The position numbers and the translations under genes are program-made. Below, in pieces: positions 53,835-62,579 of a DNA stretch of 64,000 nt. The first letter of the stretch is position 1, and every line of letters begins with the position of its first letter. The stretch spans positions 1 to 64,000 of the forward strand of contig NZ_JAFCLG010000003.1 of NCBI RefSeq assembly GCF_018129685.1. Direction: 5' to 3'. Below the pieces are notes generated by a model. The model searched no databases, was not told where the DNA came from, and saw only the letters and a list, made by a program, of their open reading frames with translations. This stretch comes from Bradyrhizobium manausense. GTDB lineage: Bacteria > Pseudomonadota > Alphaproteobacteria > Rhizobiales > Xanthobacteraceae.

Positions 53835-54311
53835 ATGTCCCGCAAGATATCATTGATGCTGTCGATCCCCGCAGCATTCGCAACCATGACGTTGTTGTCC
53901 AATGCGGCGTTCGCACAGTTTCCTCCGCCGCCCCCGATGGCGGGGCCTCCGCCTGTTGCGGCCGGCGGGCCGCCTCCGCCGGCAGCCGGAGGTCCTCCGG
54001 CCTTCGCGGTTCGTCCTCCGATGGCGGCGGGCGGTGCGCCGCGTGCCGGCCTTGGTGCGCCTGCGCCGCGCGGTGCTCTCGGAGTAGCCGGTCGGGGCGG
54101 ACCGGCAGTGGCGAACGCGGCGCGTTCCACATCGGTGACCTACAACCGCATCGGAGGCTCCGGCCGCTACGGTGAATCCCGGTACGGCTATCGCGCCGCC
54201 TATGCGGCCAGCGCTTACGCCGCCTACGCCTATGGTGGCTCGCGCTATTCCTCCGATAGCGGCTGCTACTACGTTTACAGGCGTTATCGGCGCATTATGG
54301 TGTGCGAATAG
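53835..54311 (+). CDS. small secreted Pro/Gly- and Tyr-rich protein
   Basis: A 158-residue protein with a signal peptide (IPAAFATMTLLSNAAFA) followed by a Pro/Gly/Ala-rich stretch (FPPPPPMAGPPPVAAGG). The C-terminal part is rich in Tyr and Arg (YRAAYAASAYAAYAYGGSRY, then CYYVYRRYRRI with two Cys). It is low-complexity and probably extended or surface-exposed. It lies 15 bp after the pump gene, so it is likely the operon's last gene. No function known. Confidence 0.7.
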   Translation: MSRKISLMLSIPAAFATMTLLSNAAFAQFPPPPPMAGPPPVAAGGPPPPAAGGPPAFAVRPPMAAGGAPRAGLGAPAPRGALGVAGRGGPAVANAARSTSVTYNRIGGSGRYGESRYGYRAAYAASAYAAYAYGGSRYSSDSGCYYVYRRYRRIMVCE

Positions 54312-54346
54312 GCCAGAGAGTACAAATCAGCCCGGGGGACGCACGC

Positions 54347-55516
54347 TTGAGCACCGCGCCGCGCATCGACATCGACCCTGCCGCGTTCTGGGCCGACCCC
54401 TATCCGATGCTTGCCAAAATGCGCAAGGAGGCGCCGATCGCCTTCGTGCCGCAGCTTGGCTCGACGCTGCTGACGAGCCGCGACGACATCTCGATCTCCG
54501 AAAAGCAGATCGACGTGTTCTCCTCGCACCAGCCGGCCGGGCTGATGAACCGGCTGATGGGCCACAACATGATGCGCAAGGATGGCGAGGCGCATCAGGT
54601 CGAGCGGCGCGCGATGTTTCCGACGGTGTCTCCGAAAACGGTGAAGGCGCACTGGACGGCGCTGTTCCAGGCCCACGCCGATCGCATCATCGATGCAATC
54701 GAGCCGGGCAGCCGGATCGACTTCATGCGCGACTTCGCGCTGCCGTTCTCCGGCGAATGCCTGAAATCGATCACCGGCCTCACCAACATCGGTTTCGCCG
54801 ACATGGATGCCTGGTCGCAGGGCATGATCGAGGGCATCGCCAATTACGGCGGAGATCCCGCGATCGAGGCGCGCTGTCATGCGGCGACGTCAGGCATCGA
54901 TGCTGCGATCGACGACATCCTGCCGGTGATGCGGAAGCATCCGGATCAAAGCATTCTCGGTGTTCTGCTTGCCTCAGGCATGCCGATGGAGAGCGTGCGT
55001 GCCAATGTCAAACTCGCCATCTCGGGCGGCCAGAACGAGCCGCGCAAGGCGATCGCGGGCACGGTATGGGCGCTGCTGACGCATCCCGAGCAACTCGATC
55101 TCGTTCGCAAAGGCGAGGTGACGTGGCTCGCGGCGTTCGAGGAATATGCCCGCTGGATATCGCCGATCGGCATGTCGCCGCGGCGCATCGCGAAGCCGTG
55201 GACGATCCGCGATGTGTCGTTCGAGATCGATGAGCGCGTGTTCCTGATGTTCGGCTCGGCCAACCGCGACGAGAAGCATTTCGAGCGTGCCGATCAGTTC
55301 GACGTGCGGCGTGATACCTCCAAGAGCGTCGCCTTCGGCGCGGGCCCGCATTTTTGCGCCGGCGCCTGGGCCTCACGCGCGATGATCGCCGACGTCGCGC
55401 TGCCGACCGTATTCGCGCGCGCCGGGCATATCGAGCTGTCCGATCACGAGCCGGTGCGGATCGGCGGCTGGGCGTTCCGGGGCCTGCAGAATTTGCCGGT
55501 GCGGTGGCTGCAATAG
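54347..55516 (+). CDS. cytochrome P450
   Basis: A protein of about 389 residues. The heme motif FGAGPHFCAGAWASR (Cys ligand) is complete. The ExxR is not certain by eye (EYARWISP lies in that region). The I-helix reads SGGQNEPRKAIAG where most bacterial P450s have AGHETT, so the acid-alcohol pair is replaced. The start is uncertain: TTG 54347 follows GGGGGAC at 8 nt, while the GTG at 54302 overlaps the previous gene. Reaction and substrate unknown; the redox partner is not adjacent. Confidence 0.87.
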   Translation: MSTAPRIDIDPAAFWADPYPMLAKMRKEAPIAFVPQLGSTLLTSRDDISISEKQIDVFSSHQPAGLMNRLMGHNMMRKDGEAHQVERRAMFPTVSPKTVKAHWTALFQAHADRIIDAIEPGSRIDFMRDFALPFSGECLKSITGLTNIGFADMDAWSQGMIEGIANYGGDPAIEARCHAATSGIDAAIDDILPVMRKHPDQSILGVLLASGMPMESVRANVKLAISGGQNEPRKAIAGTVWALLTHPEQLDLVRKGEVTWLAAFEEYARWISPIGMSPRRIAKPWTIRDVSFEIDERVFLMFGSANRDEKHFERADQFDVRRDTSKSVAFGAGPHFCAGAWASRAMIADVALPTVFARAGHIELSDHEPVRIGGWAFRGLQNLPVRWLQ

Positions 55517-55738
55517 CCGGGCAGGGCCCCCCAGCCGGACGCTGCCATCATGCCATCCTATCCCTGTTTTGCCCGACGAGTCAAATATATTTCGGATAAT
55601 TCGCAAGTCGTTGTTTTGGCGCGCTCCGGCTACTGTGCATGGGGTTGTTTTCGCGGCTTCGTTCCGCGCGCGTAAGCTCTCACATTCGCGTGCGGAAAAA
55701 TTCCATCTGCATCGTGGCGCGCGCTTGAAAGATTAATC

Positions 55739-55846
55739 ATGCGTCTCGCCTCGCGCGCAGTGCTCGCATCGCTATTTTCCCGAGCGTCTCGACACCCCTG
55801 CGGCCCCGCACCATCATGCTGCAAAGATGAAGAGGTCCCAACATGA
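55739..55846 (+). CDS. possible cysteine leader peptide before the ssu genes
   Basis: A 35-codon frame: MRLASRAVLASLFSR, then [17 protein letters not shown]. Three Cys codons lie near its end, two adjacent. Its TGA overlaps the ATG of a second short frame (ATGA). Short upstream frames with Cys-Cys before sulfur genes are known to act as cysteine-responsive attenuators in actinobacteria and some proteobacteria. The Shine-Dalgarno is weak (GAAAG). It is too short for coding statistics. Confidence 0.45.
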   Translation: MRLASRAVLASLFSRASRHPCGPAPSCCKDEEVPT

Positions 55847-55929
55847 GGCGCATCCTTCAACGCGTGATCGCAGCCATCGTCATGTCGATCGGCATCGTCG
55901 CTGCCGCTGTCGGCACGTCCTACGGATAG
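55843..55929 (+). CDS. 28-residue signal-peptide-like frame before ssuD
   Basis: [20 protein letters not shown] and an Ala-rich end (AAVGTSYG) look like an isolated signal peptide or small membrane peptide. AAGAGGT lies 8 nt ahead. The stop TAG overlaps the AGGAG of ssuD. It sits where ssuA would be expected, so it may be the remains of an ssuA signal sequence, or a real small peptide aiding translation of ssuD. Confidence 0.4.
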   Translation: MRRILQRVIAAIVMSIGIVAAAVGTSYG

Positions 55930-55939
55930 GAGCAGATCA

Positions 55940-57097
55940 ATGAGCAAGAGCAACATCCTCTGGTTCCTGCCGACCCACGGCGACGGCCGCTATCTCGGCA
56001 CCGGCATCGGTGGCCGCGAGGTCAACTTCAACTATCTGCGCCAGGTCGCGCAGGCCGCCGACCAGCTCGGCTATTACGGCGTGCTGCTGCCGACCGGGCG
56101 CTCCTGCGAGGACTCCTGGATCGTCGCCTCGAGCGTCGCGCCTTTCACCGAGCGGCTGTGCTATCTCGTCGCCGTCCGCCCCGGCCTGCAATCGCCGACG
56201 GTCGCCGCACGCATGACCGCGACGCTCGATCGCGTCACCAATGGCCGGCTGCTGATCAACGTCGTCACCGGCGGCGATCCCGTCGAGAACAAGGGCGACG
56301 GCATCTTCCTCGGTCATGACGAGCGCTACGAGGTCACCCGCGAGTTCCTCAACGTCTATAGCGACCTGCTCGCGGGCAAGACCGTCAATGTCGAGGGCAA
56401 GCACATCCGCATCGAGGATGGCAAGCTGCTGTTCCATCCGGTGCAGTCGCCGCGGCCGCCGCTCTACTTCGGCGGCTCGTCGGATGCCGGCATCGACGTC
56501 GCGGTCGATGCCGTCGACAAATATCTCACCTGGGGCGAGCCGCCGGCCCTGGTGGCCGAGAAGATCGCGAAGGTGAGGGACGTCGCAGCCGCGCGCGGCC
56601 GCAAGCTGTCCTTCGGCATCCGGCTTCACGTGATCGTTCGCGAGACCAACGAAGAGGCCTGGCGCGCCGCGAACGAGCTGATCAAGCATGTCAGCGACGA
56701 GACCATCGCGACGGCGCAGAAGAACTTTGCGCGGATGGATTCGGTCGGCCAGCAGCGCATGGCACAGCTGCACGGCGGCAAGCGCGACAAGCTCGAGATC
56801 GCCCCGAACCTCTGGGCCGGCGTTGGCCTCGTGCGCGGCGGTGCCGGCACGGCGCTGGTCGGCGACGCCCAGACGGTGGCCGCCCGTATCAAGGAGTATC
56901 AGGACATCGGCATCGATACCTTCATCATGTCGGGCTACCCGCATCTGGAGGAAGCCTATCGCTTTGCCGAGCTGGTGTTCCCGCTGCTCTCGCTGGAGCA
57001 GCCCGATAACGTGACGAGGCTGCATTTCAACGGCGGTGCATTCGGCGAAACGGTCGGCAGCGATTACCGTCCACAGCATCGGGCCTCGCAATCATGA
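55940..57097 (+). CDS. ssuD: FMNH2-dependent alkanesulfonate monooxygenase
   Basis: A 385-residue enzyme that releases sulfite from alkanesulfonates using reduced FMN and O2, so the cell can use sulfonates as sulfur source. [20 protein letters not shown] at the start, [19 protein letters not shown] and [15 protein letters not shown] are SsuD hallmarks. The C-terminal [19 protein letters not shown] and [15 protein letters not shown] are intact. ATG 55940 has AGGAG 6 nt ahead. It is coupled to ssuC by an ATGA overlap. Reduced flavin probably comes from the reductase at 58793. Confidence 0.95.
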   Translation: MSKSNILWFLPTHGDGRYLGTGIGGREVNFNYLRQVAQAADQLGYYGVLLPTGRSCEDSWIVASSVAPFTERLCYLVAVRPGLQSPTVAARMTATLDRVTNGRLLINVVTGGDPVENKGDGIFLGHDERYEVTREFLNVYSDLLAGKTVNVEGKHIRIEDGKLLFHPVQSPRPPLYFGGSSDAGIDVAVDAVDKYLTWGEPPALVAEKIAKVRDVAAARGRKLSFGIRLHVIVRETNEEAWRAANELIKHVSDETIATAQKNFARMDSVGQQRMAQLHGGKRDKLEIAPNLWAGVGLVRGGAGTALVGDAQTVAARIKEYQDIGIDTFIMSGYPHLEEAYRFAELVFPLLSLEQPDNVTRLHFNGGAFGETVGSDYRPQHRASQS

Positions 57098-57900
57098 GCC
57101 TCATCGACAGCATCTCGCTCCCGCGCGGCTTTCGCCTGCCGCGCGCGGGCGGCCTCGTCGAGTGGATCGTGCCGCTCGCCGTCATCGCGATCTGGCAGGT
57201 GGCGAGCGTCGCAGGCCTCGTGCCGGCGCGCGTGCTGCCGGCACCGAGCGATGTGGCGCTCGCCGGCTGGAAGCTGCTGCTGTCGGGCGAGCTCGTGCGC
57301 AACATCTGGGTTTCGTTCTGGCGCGCCTCGATCGGCTTCCTGGTTGGCGGCAGCATCGGATTTGCCTTCGGCCTCGCCAACGGGCTGTCGCAGCTTTCGG
57401 CCAGACTGACCGACACGACGCTGCAGATGGTGCGTAACGTGCCGCATCTGGCGCTGATCCCGCTGGTCATCCTCTGGTTCGGCATCGACGAGGGCGCAAA
57501 GCTGTTTATCGTCGCGCTCGGCGTGTTCTTCCCGATCTATCTCAACACGCTGCACGGCATCCGCACCGTCGATCCGCAGCTGATCGAGATGGGCCGCATC
57601 TACGGCATGACCGATCGCGAGTTGTTCCGCCGCGTGATCCTTCCCGGCGCGCTGCCGTCGATCTTCGTCGGCATTCGCTTCGCGCTCGGCATCATGTGGC
57701 TGACGCTGATCGTCGCCGAGACCATCGCGGCCTCGTCGGGCCTCGGCTACATGGCGATGCAGGCGCGCGAGTTCATGCTGATCGACGTCGTCGTGCTCTC
57801 GATCCTGATCTACGCCTTGCTCGGCAAGCTCGCCGACAGCGCTTCCCGCGTGCTGGAGCGGCTGACGCTCGCCTGGCACCCCGCCTTCCAGAAACGTTGA
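57094..57900 (+). CDS. ssuC: sulfonate ABC transporter permease
   Basis: A 268-residue inner-membrane permease of the SsuC/TauC class with six helices ([20 protein letters not shown] at the start). The EAA-like loop [20 protein letters not shown] and [20 protein letters not shown] mark it. It takes sulfonate from a periplasmic binding protein. Its start overlaps ssuD. No ssuA is present. Confidence 0.93.
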   Translation: MSLIDSISLPRGFRLPRAGGLVEWIVPLAVIAIWQVASVAGLVPARVLPAPSDVALAGWKLLLSGELVRNIWVSFWRASIGFLVGGSIGFAFGLANGLSQLSARLTDTTLQMVRNVPHLALIPLVILWFGIDEGAKLFIVALGVFFPIYLNTLHGIRTVDPQLIEMGRIYGMTDRELFRRVILPGALPSIFVGIRFALGIMWLTLIVAETIAASSGLGYMAMQAREFMLIDVVVLSILIYALLGKLADSASRVLERLTLAWHPAFQKR

Positions 57901-57920
57901 GCAGAAATACTGGGAATCAC

Positions 57921-58760
57921 ATGCAGACAGCGCTTCGCACCACCCTTCCCGAGACTGAGCTCGCCAGCCGCGCCAATTTCGCGCCTCGCGCCCGTGTGGT
58001 GCGCGAAGAACGCCCGGTGCACACCAGCGGCCTGCCGCTCGACATCCGGGGCTTGCGCAAATCTTTCGGCGACAATGAGGTGCTGCGCGGCATCGATCTG
58101 CACATTCCGGCCCGCCAGTTCGTCGCGATCGTCGGCAAGAGCGGCTGCGGCAAGAGCACGCTGCTGCGCCTGATCGCCGGCCTGGAAAAGATCGACGCCG
58201 GCAGCATCAGCTTCGGCGACGCGGCGATCCAGCCCGAGGACATCCGGGTGATGTTTCAGGAGCCGCGTCTGTTGCCATGGGCACGGGTGCTCTCCAATGT
58301 CGAGGTCGGTCTCGGCCGCGATCGTTCGTCCGGCGATGCGCATGCCCGGGCGGAGAGGGCGCTCGCCGAGGTCGGTCTCGGCGACAAGCGCGATCAGTGG
58401 CCGTCAGTGCTGTCGGGCGGCCAGAAGCAGCGCGTCGCGCTCGCCCGTGCGCTCGTCGCCCGGCCGCGCGTCCTCGCCTTCGACGAGCCGCTTGGCGCGC
58501 TCGATGCACTGACCCGGATCGCGATGCAGCGGCTTCTGGAGCGGGTCTGGCGCGACCAGGGCTTTACGGCGATCCTGGTGACCCATGACGTCTCGGAGGC
58601 GGTCGCCCTGGCCGACCGGGTGCTGGTGATCGAGGAGGGGCGGATTGCCCACGACGTCATGGTTAATGCCAGCAGACCGCGCACGCGGGGCTCGGTCGAG
58701 CTCGCCGGCCTGGAAGGCTCGATCCTGAGCCATCTTTTGTCGGCGGACGATCGTACCTAA
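57921..58760 (+). CDS. ssuB: sulfonate ABC transporter ATPase
   Basis: A 279-residue ATPase of the nitrate/sulfonate/taurine importer class. Walker [14 protein letters not shown]-loop [10 protein letters not shown], signature [15 protein letters not shown], Walker [14 protein letters not shown] and H-loop [10 protein letters not shown] are intact. The ATG at 57921 is preferred; the frame extends upstream into ssuC only by chance. The N-terminal 40 residues are longer than in E. coli SsuB. It drives the SsuC channel. Confidence 0.94.
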   Translation: MQTALRTTLPETELASRANFAPRARVVREERPVHTSGLPLDIRGLRKSFGDNEVLRGIDLHIPARQFVAIVGKSGCGKSTLLRLIAGLEKIDAGSISFGDAAIQPEDIRVMFQEPRLLPWARVLSNVEVGLGRDRSSGDAHARAERALAEVGLGDKRDQWPSVLSGGQKQRVALARALVARPRVLAFDEPLGALDALTRIAMQRLLERVWRDQGFTAILVTHDVSEAVALADRVLVIEEGRIAHDVMVNASRPRTRGSVELAGLEGSILSHLLSADDRT

Positions 58761-58792
58761 ATAGTGAGGAGCCCCGCTTCGGGGAGCATGCC

Positions 58793-59374
58793 ATGAATGT
58801 AGTCCCTCGCGAGCTCATGACCGAAACCCCCGTCTCGTCCGCCGATTTCCGCGGCGCCATGCGCCACCTCACCGGTGGTGTCAGCATCATCACCGCCGGG
58901 CGAGGCAAGGACATCACCGGCATGACGGTCACCTCGGTGACGTCGCTGTCGGTCGATCCGCCGACGCTGCTGGTCAGCGTCAACCGCGATGCGTCGTCAT
59001 TTCCGCTGATCCGCCGTTACGGTGCCTTCGGCGTGAACATCCTTGCGGCAGATCAGCTCGACATTGCCGAGCGCTTTGCCGGCAAAGGCGGGCTGAAGGG
59101 CGCCGAGCGTTTCGCCGGCAGCCAGTGGGTCACGGCGATCTCTGGCGTGCCGCTGCTGGTCGGGGCATTGTCTGCGGTCGATTGCGAGGTCGAGGAGATC
59201 GTCGAGCGCCATTCGCACGGCATCGTCATCGGTCGTGTCGGGACGATCAGGAACTCGGTACGCACCGCGGCGCTCGCTTACTGGCATGGCCAGTATGTGG
59301 CGGTTGATCAGGACGAGGACGCCGCCCGGCTCGCCGAGGTCAGCGTTCCCGCCCGCAGCCTCCGCGGCGCTTGA
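58793..59374 (+). CDS. flavin reductase
   Basis: A 193-residue flavin reductase of the FMN-binding split-barrel family (DIM6/NTAB). FRGAMRHLTGGVSIITAG, GMTVTSVTSLSVDPPTLLVS and FGVNILAADQLDIAERFAG are characteristic. It would supply FMNH2 to SsuD, replacing SsuE, which is a flavodoxin-like reductase; this is inferred from its place 32 bp after ssuB. A GGAGCCCCGCTTCGGGGAGC hairpin spans the gap, so expression may differ from ssuB. Confidence 0.9.
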   Translation: MNVVPRELMTETPVSSADFRGAMRHLTGGVSIITAGRGKDITGMTVTSVTSLSVDPPTLLVSVNRDASSFPLIRRYGAFGVNILAADQLDIAERFAGKGGLKGAERFAGSQWVTAISGVPLLVGALSAVDCEVEEIVERHSHGIVIGRVGTIRNSVRTAALAYWHGQYVAVDQDEDAARLAEVSVPARSLRGA

Positions 59375-59460
59375 TCGCCGCGCTCAGGCTGGTGTTTTAT
59401 CCTTCATCGCTCTAGAAGCCGCATGAAGCCTCCCATCCGGGATGGCCATGGAGCGGAATG

Positions 59461-59616
59461 ATGAAGCGCGTCGGGACCTGGGTTTTCTATGCCATCGGCG
59501 CGCTGGCGATCGCTTATCTCGCGCTCTACGCCTATGCCATGCTCCGCGGCCAGCCATTCGTGCCTGGCGATCCCATCCACATCTTCCGCAGTCCGGACGC
59601 ACCGAGTTATTCGTGA
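59461..59616 (+). CDS. small membrane protein
   Basis: A 51-residue protein, with one membrane helix (VFYAIGALAIAYLALYAYAM) and a polar end containing RGQPFVPGDPIHIF. ATG 59461 follows GGAG at 7 nt; an ATG directly before it (59458) is possible too. It is not in any family I know. The gap of about 86 bp after the flavin reductase leaves an independent promoter possible. Confidence 0.6.
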   Translation: MKRVGTWVFYAIGALAIAYLALYAYAMLRGQPFVPGDPIHIFRSPDAPSYS

Positions 59617-59651
59617 CGACGCTCTCTCCTCGTCATGGCCGGGCTTGACGA

Positions 59652-60800
59652 CTACCCCCGCAAAATCGCCAGCGCCAGCGCCTGTGCACGCGGCACGATG
59701 CTGTCGAGCTCGAGATATTCCTCCGGCGAATGCGCGAGTCCGCCCACGGGCCCGACGCCGCAGATGGTCGGCGTTCCAACCGCGGCGGTGAAGCCGGAAT
59801 CGGCGCAGCCGCCGGAGAACTCGCCTTGCAGCGTGGTGAGGCCGGCCTGCCTGGCCGCGGCCTGATAATTCTCGAACAGCGCCTTCGAGCTCTCGCTCTG
59901 CACGACAGGCACGAACTCGCCCTTGATCGTCAGCGTCGCGCTGGTGCCGGGCACGTAAGGCGTCGCGATGATCCGCTCGATCTCGGCCATGACCGTGGCG
60001 CGATCTTTCGGATCGACATAGCGCATGTCGATCTGGCCCTCGGCGTAAGGCGCAGTCGTGTTCACGGACTGGCCGCCCGAGATGAGACCGACATTGAGCG
60101 TGATGCCCTTGGTGAGGTCGGTCAGTGCGTGGATCTGGATGATCTTGTGCGCGAGCTCGCCGATCGCGCTGACGCCCGCGGTGAAGTTGCCGCCGGAATG
60201 CGCGGCCTTGCCGGTGACAGCCATATGCATGAAGACGCCGCCCTTGCGGCCGGTGACGACGTTGCCGGTGGGGCGGCCCGGCTCGGAGTTGAACACGGCG
60301 CGCGCGGAGCGACCCTCGCGCTCGATCACCGGCCGCGACGAGGGCGAGCCGATCTCCTCGTCCGAGGTGATCAGCAACTTGATCGGATGCGGGTTGCCGC
60401 CGAATTTGTGGAAAGCGGTGGCCACGAAGATGTTCATCACGACGCCGGCCTTCATGTCGGCAACGCCGGGCCCGTAGGCTCGCTTGTCCTTGATCGTGAA
60501 CGGGCGACGCCCGGCCTCGCCCTTGCCGAACACGGTGTCGCGGTGCCCCATCAACAGCACCGGCTTCTCGTTGCTGCCCGGCTTGGCCACCTCGGCATGG
60601 ATGGCGTCGCCAAAATTGTCGTGGCGCTCGCGCCTGTAAGGAATGCCGTGCTCGGAAAAATGCCGCTCGAACCGCGCGCCGACCGCATCGACGCCTTCCT
60701 TGTCATAGGACCCGGAATCGATGTTCACGACATCGCGCAAGAGATCGATCATGGCCTGCCGCTGCGACGCCAGCCAATCCGTGATTTGAGCTTCAGACAT
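59652..60800 (-). CDS. M20-family metallopeptidase
   Basis: A 382-residue zinc peptidase like carboxypeptidase G2/ArgE/DapE. GHRDTVFGKGE holds the first metal His and Asp. YGPGVADMKAGVVMN holds the bridging Asp, TSDEEIGSPSSRP the catalytic Glu and metal-binding Glu, and HSPEEYLEL near the end the last His. The dimerisation domain lies at about residues 180-290 (AHSGGNFTAGVSAIGELAH). It has no signal peptide. Substrate is probably a peptide or N-acyl amino acid; none can be named. It is convergent with the small membrane protein gene. Confidence 0.9.
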   Translation of the reverse strand: MSEAQITDWLASQRQAMIDLLRDVVNIDSGSYDKEGVDAVGARFERHFSEHGIPYRRERHDNFGDAIHAEVAKPGSNEKPVLLMGHRDTVFGKGEAGRRPFTIKDKRAYGPGVADMKAGVVMNIFVATAFHKFGGNPHPIKLLITSDEEIGSPSSRPVIEREGRSARAVFNSEPGRPTGNVVTGRKGGVFMHMAVTGKAAHSGGNFTAGVSAIGELAHKIIQIHALTDLTKGITLNVGLISGGQSVNTTAPYAEGQIDMRYVDPKDRATVMAEIERIIATPYVPGTSATLTIKGEFVPVVQSESSKALFENYQAAARQAGLTTLQGEFSGGCADSGFTAAVGTPTICGVGPVGGLAHSPEEYLELDSIVPRAQALALAILRG

Positions 60801-60918
60801 GTGGTCCCTTGGGGTGGTTCTCGCGAGCGATTATAGAGCCTCGCGCGGCGGGGACCTAGTCGCCGGATGCGGTGCGGCCATGTCGCAGTCTGCGGCTTTG
60901 GCGCACGCTGCCTCCCCA

Positions 60919-61049
60919 ATGTCGTCCTGGCGAAAGCCAGGACCCATACCGCGGAATCTATCGACGGAGGGCGGTAGGAGTACCAAACGACGAATCTTCG
61001 CCAAACTCCTACCTGGGGTAATGGGTCCTGGCTTTCGCCAGGACGACAT
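60919..61049. repeat. 131-bp inverted-repeat element
   Basis: Two 28-bp perfect inverted arms (60919-60946, beginning ATGTCGTCCTGGCGAAAGCC; 61022-61049) enclose 75 bp. Each arm contains a hairpin, GTCCTGG-CGAAAG-CCAGGAC. A further inner inverted pair, GGTAGGAGT/ACTCCTACC, lies at 60973-60981 and 61005-61013. The element fills most of the 339-bp gap between the M20 gene and flbD and contains no gene. The same 'GTCCTGGCGAAAGCCAGGAC' sequence is dispersed in Bradyrhizobium. Confidence 0.85.
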
Positions 61050-61083
61050 CGTGGATCTGGCGCCTTTCTGTACTTCGCCTACA

Positions 61084-61112
61084 ACAAAAATGCCCGGCAC
61101 CGGCCGGGCATT
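61084..61112 (-). terminator. rho-independent terminator of the flbD transcript
   Basis: On the minus strand the AATGCCCGG/CCGGGCATT stem (9 bp, plus-strand 61089-61097 and 61104-61112) is followed by TTTTTGTTGT. It lies 28 bp after the flbD stop codon. Confidence 0.85.
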
Positions 61113-61139
61113 CGCTTCCTCTCGAACTCGGCTGGAGCC

Positions 61140-62525
61140 CTACGCCCCGATCATCGGCATCCGCGGATATTCGCCCGGCGTACCCGCCGGCGTGATCGGG
61201 ATGCCGACGTCGGAATATTCGTTGAGCTTGTTGCGCAGCGTGCGGATCGAGATGCCGAGGATGTTGGCGGCATGGGTCCGGTTGCCGAGGCAGTGCTTCA
61301 GCGTCTCCAGGATCAGGTCGCGTTCGACGTCGGCGACGGTGCGGCCCACCAGTGCTCGTGTCACCTGCTCGGCAGCCATGGTGGCATGCGCCACGGCCGG
61401 CGGCGTCTTGGCGAGGTCGAGGCGGTCGCCGTCCGGGGTGAGGATCGCGTCGGGGCCGATCTCGTCGCCCTGCGCCATCAGCACCGAGCGGTGCATGGTG
61501 TTTTCGAGCTCGCGGACGTTGCCCTGCCAGCGGTTGGTCGAGAGCACGCGGCGGGCGTCGGCCGAGATCGGGCGCACGGGCACGCCGTTGGCGTCCGCAT
61601 ATTTCTTCACGAAGTGCTGGGCGAGCTCAAGGATGTCGAGCGGGCGCTCGCGCAGCGGCGGGATCTTCAAATTCACGACGTTGAGGCGGAACAGCAGGTC
61701 CTCGCGGAACGTGCCTTCGCGCACGGCGTCCGCCAGATTGCGGTTCGAGGTCGCGATGATGCGGATGTCGACCGGCACCGGCTTGGTGCCGCCGACGCGG
61801 TCGATCACGCGCTCCTGGATGGCGCGGAGCAGCTTCGATTGCAGGCGGACGTCCATCTCGGAGATTTCGTCCAGCAGCAGCGTGCCGCCGGTCGCTTCCT
61901 CGAACTTGCCGATGCGGCGGGCGATCGCGCCGGTGAAGGCACCCTTCTCGTGGCCGAACAGCTCGGATTCCAGCAGATGCTCGGGGATCGCGGCGCAGTT
62001 GATCGAAATGAACGGGCGCTTGGCGCGAGCCGAGCGGGTGTGGACGTAGCGGGCCAGCACTTCCTTGCCCGTTCCGGATTCGCCGGTGATCATCACCGAG
62101 GCGTCGGAGCCTGCGATCTGCTGGGCAAGCTTGATGACCCGCGCCATCGCCTCGTCGCGGTAGACCAGCTCGCGTGAATCGTTGGCGACCGCTGCGAGCA
62201 CCGCTGCGATCAGCTCCGGATCCGGCGGCAGCGGGATGTATTCCTTGGCGCCGGCGTGGATCGCGGCGACCGCGGCGCGGGCGTCGTTGGTGATGCCGCA
62301 GGCGACGATCGGCGCGTGGATATGCTCGGCCTCGAGCCGCATCACGAGGTCGCGGATGTCGAGGGCGACGTCGACCAGCAAGAGGTCGGCGCCCTTGCCG
62401 CCGCGCAGCACGCGCATCGCCTGTTCGTGATCCTCGGCGTGGGTCACGGTGGCGCCGTTCTCCATCGCGATCTTGGTGGCCGTGGTGAGCTGGCCCTTTA
62501 ATGTGCCAACGATGAGAAGCCGCAT
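61140..62525 (-). CDS. flbD: sigma-54 flagellar transcriptional regulator FlbD
   Basis: A 461-residue sigma-54 activator closely matching alphaproteobacterial FlbD. A receiver-like N-terminal domain (residues 1-120, MRLLIVGTLKGQLTTATKIA; only LLLVDVALD where the phospho-Asp would be). The AAA+ domain has Walker A GESGTGKE, the sigma-54 contact loop GAFTGA and Walker B GGTLLLDEISEM. A C-terminal Fis-type helix-turn-helix (GNRTHAANILGISIRTLRNK) binds DNA. It switches on late flagellar genes. It stands after fliN on the same strand, 54 bp on, as the last gene of the flagellar block. Confidence 0.96.
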   Translation of the reverse strand: MRLLIVGTLKGQLTTATKIAMENGATVTHAEDHEQAMRVLRGGKGADLLLVDVALDIRDLVMRLEAEHIHAPIVACGITNDARAAVAAIHAGAKEYIPLPPDPELIAAVLAAVANDSRELVYRDEAMARVIKLAQQIAGSDASVMITGESGTGKEVLARYVHTRSARAKRPFISINCAAIPEHLLESELFGHEKGAFTGAIARRIGKFEEATGGTLLLDEISEMDVRLQSKLLRAIQERVIDRVGGTKPVPVDIRIIATSNRNLADAVREGTFREDLLFRLNVVNLKIPPLRERPLDILELAQHFVKKYADANGVPVRPISADARRVLSTNRWQGNVRELENTMHRSVLMAQGDEIGPDAILTPDGDRLDLAKTPPAVAHATMAAEQVTRALVGRTVADVERDLILETLKHCLGNRTHAANILGISIRTLRNKLNEYSDVGIPITPAGTPGEYPRMPMIGA

Positions 62526-62579
62526 GTCAGTCTCCTGTCCGTCTGTTCGCGCTGCCGCGCTTTATTCCCTAAGCGCGCT

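Noticed and set aside
50509..54132. Very long open frame on the minus strand, opposite the RND pump
   Set aside because: It has no domain, is rich in Arg, His, Asp and Gln typical of antisense translation of GC-rich genes, and lies exactly opposite the pump and adaptor genes.
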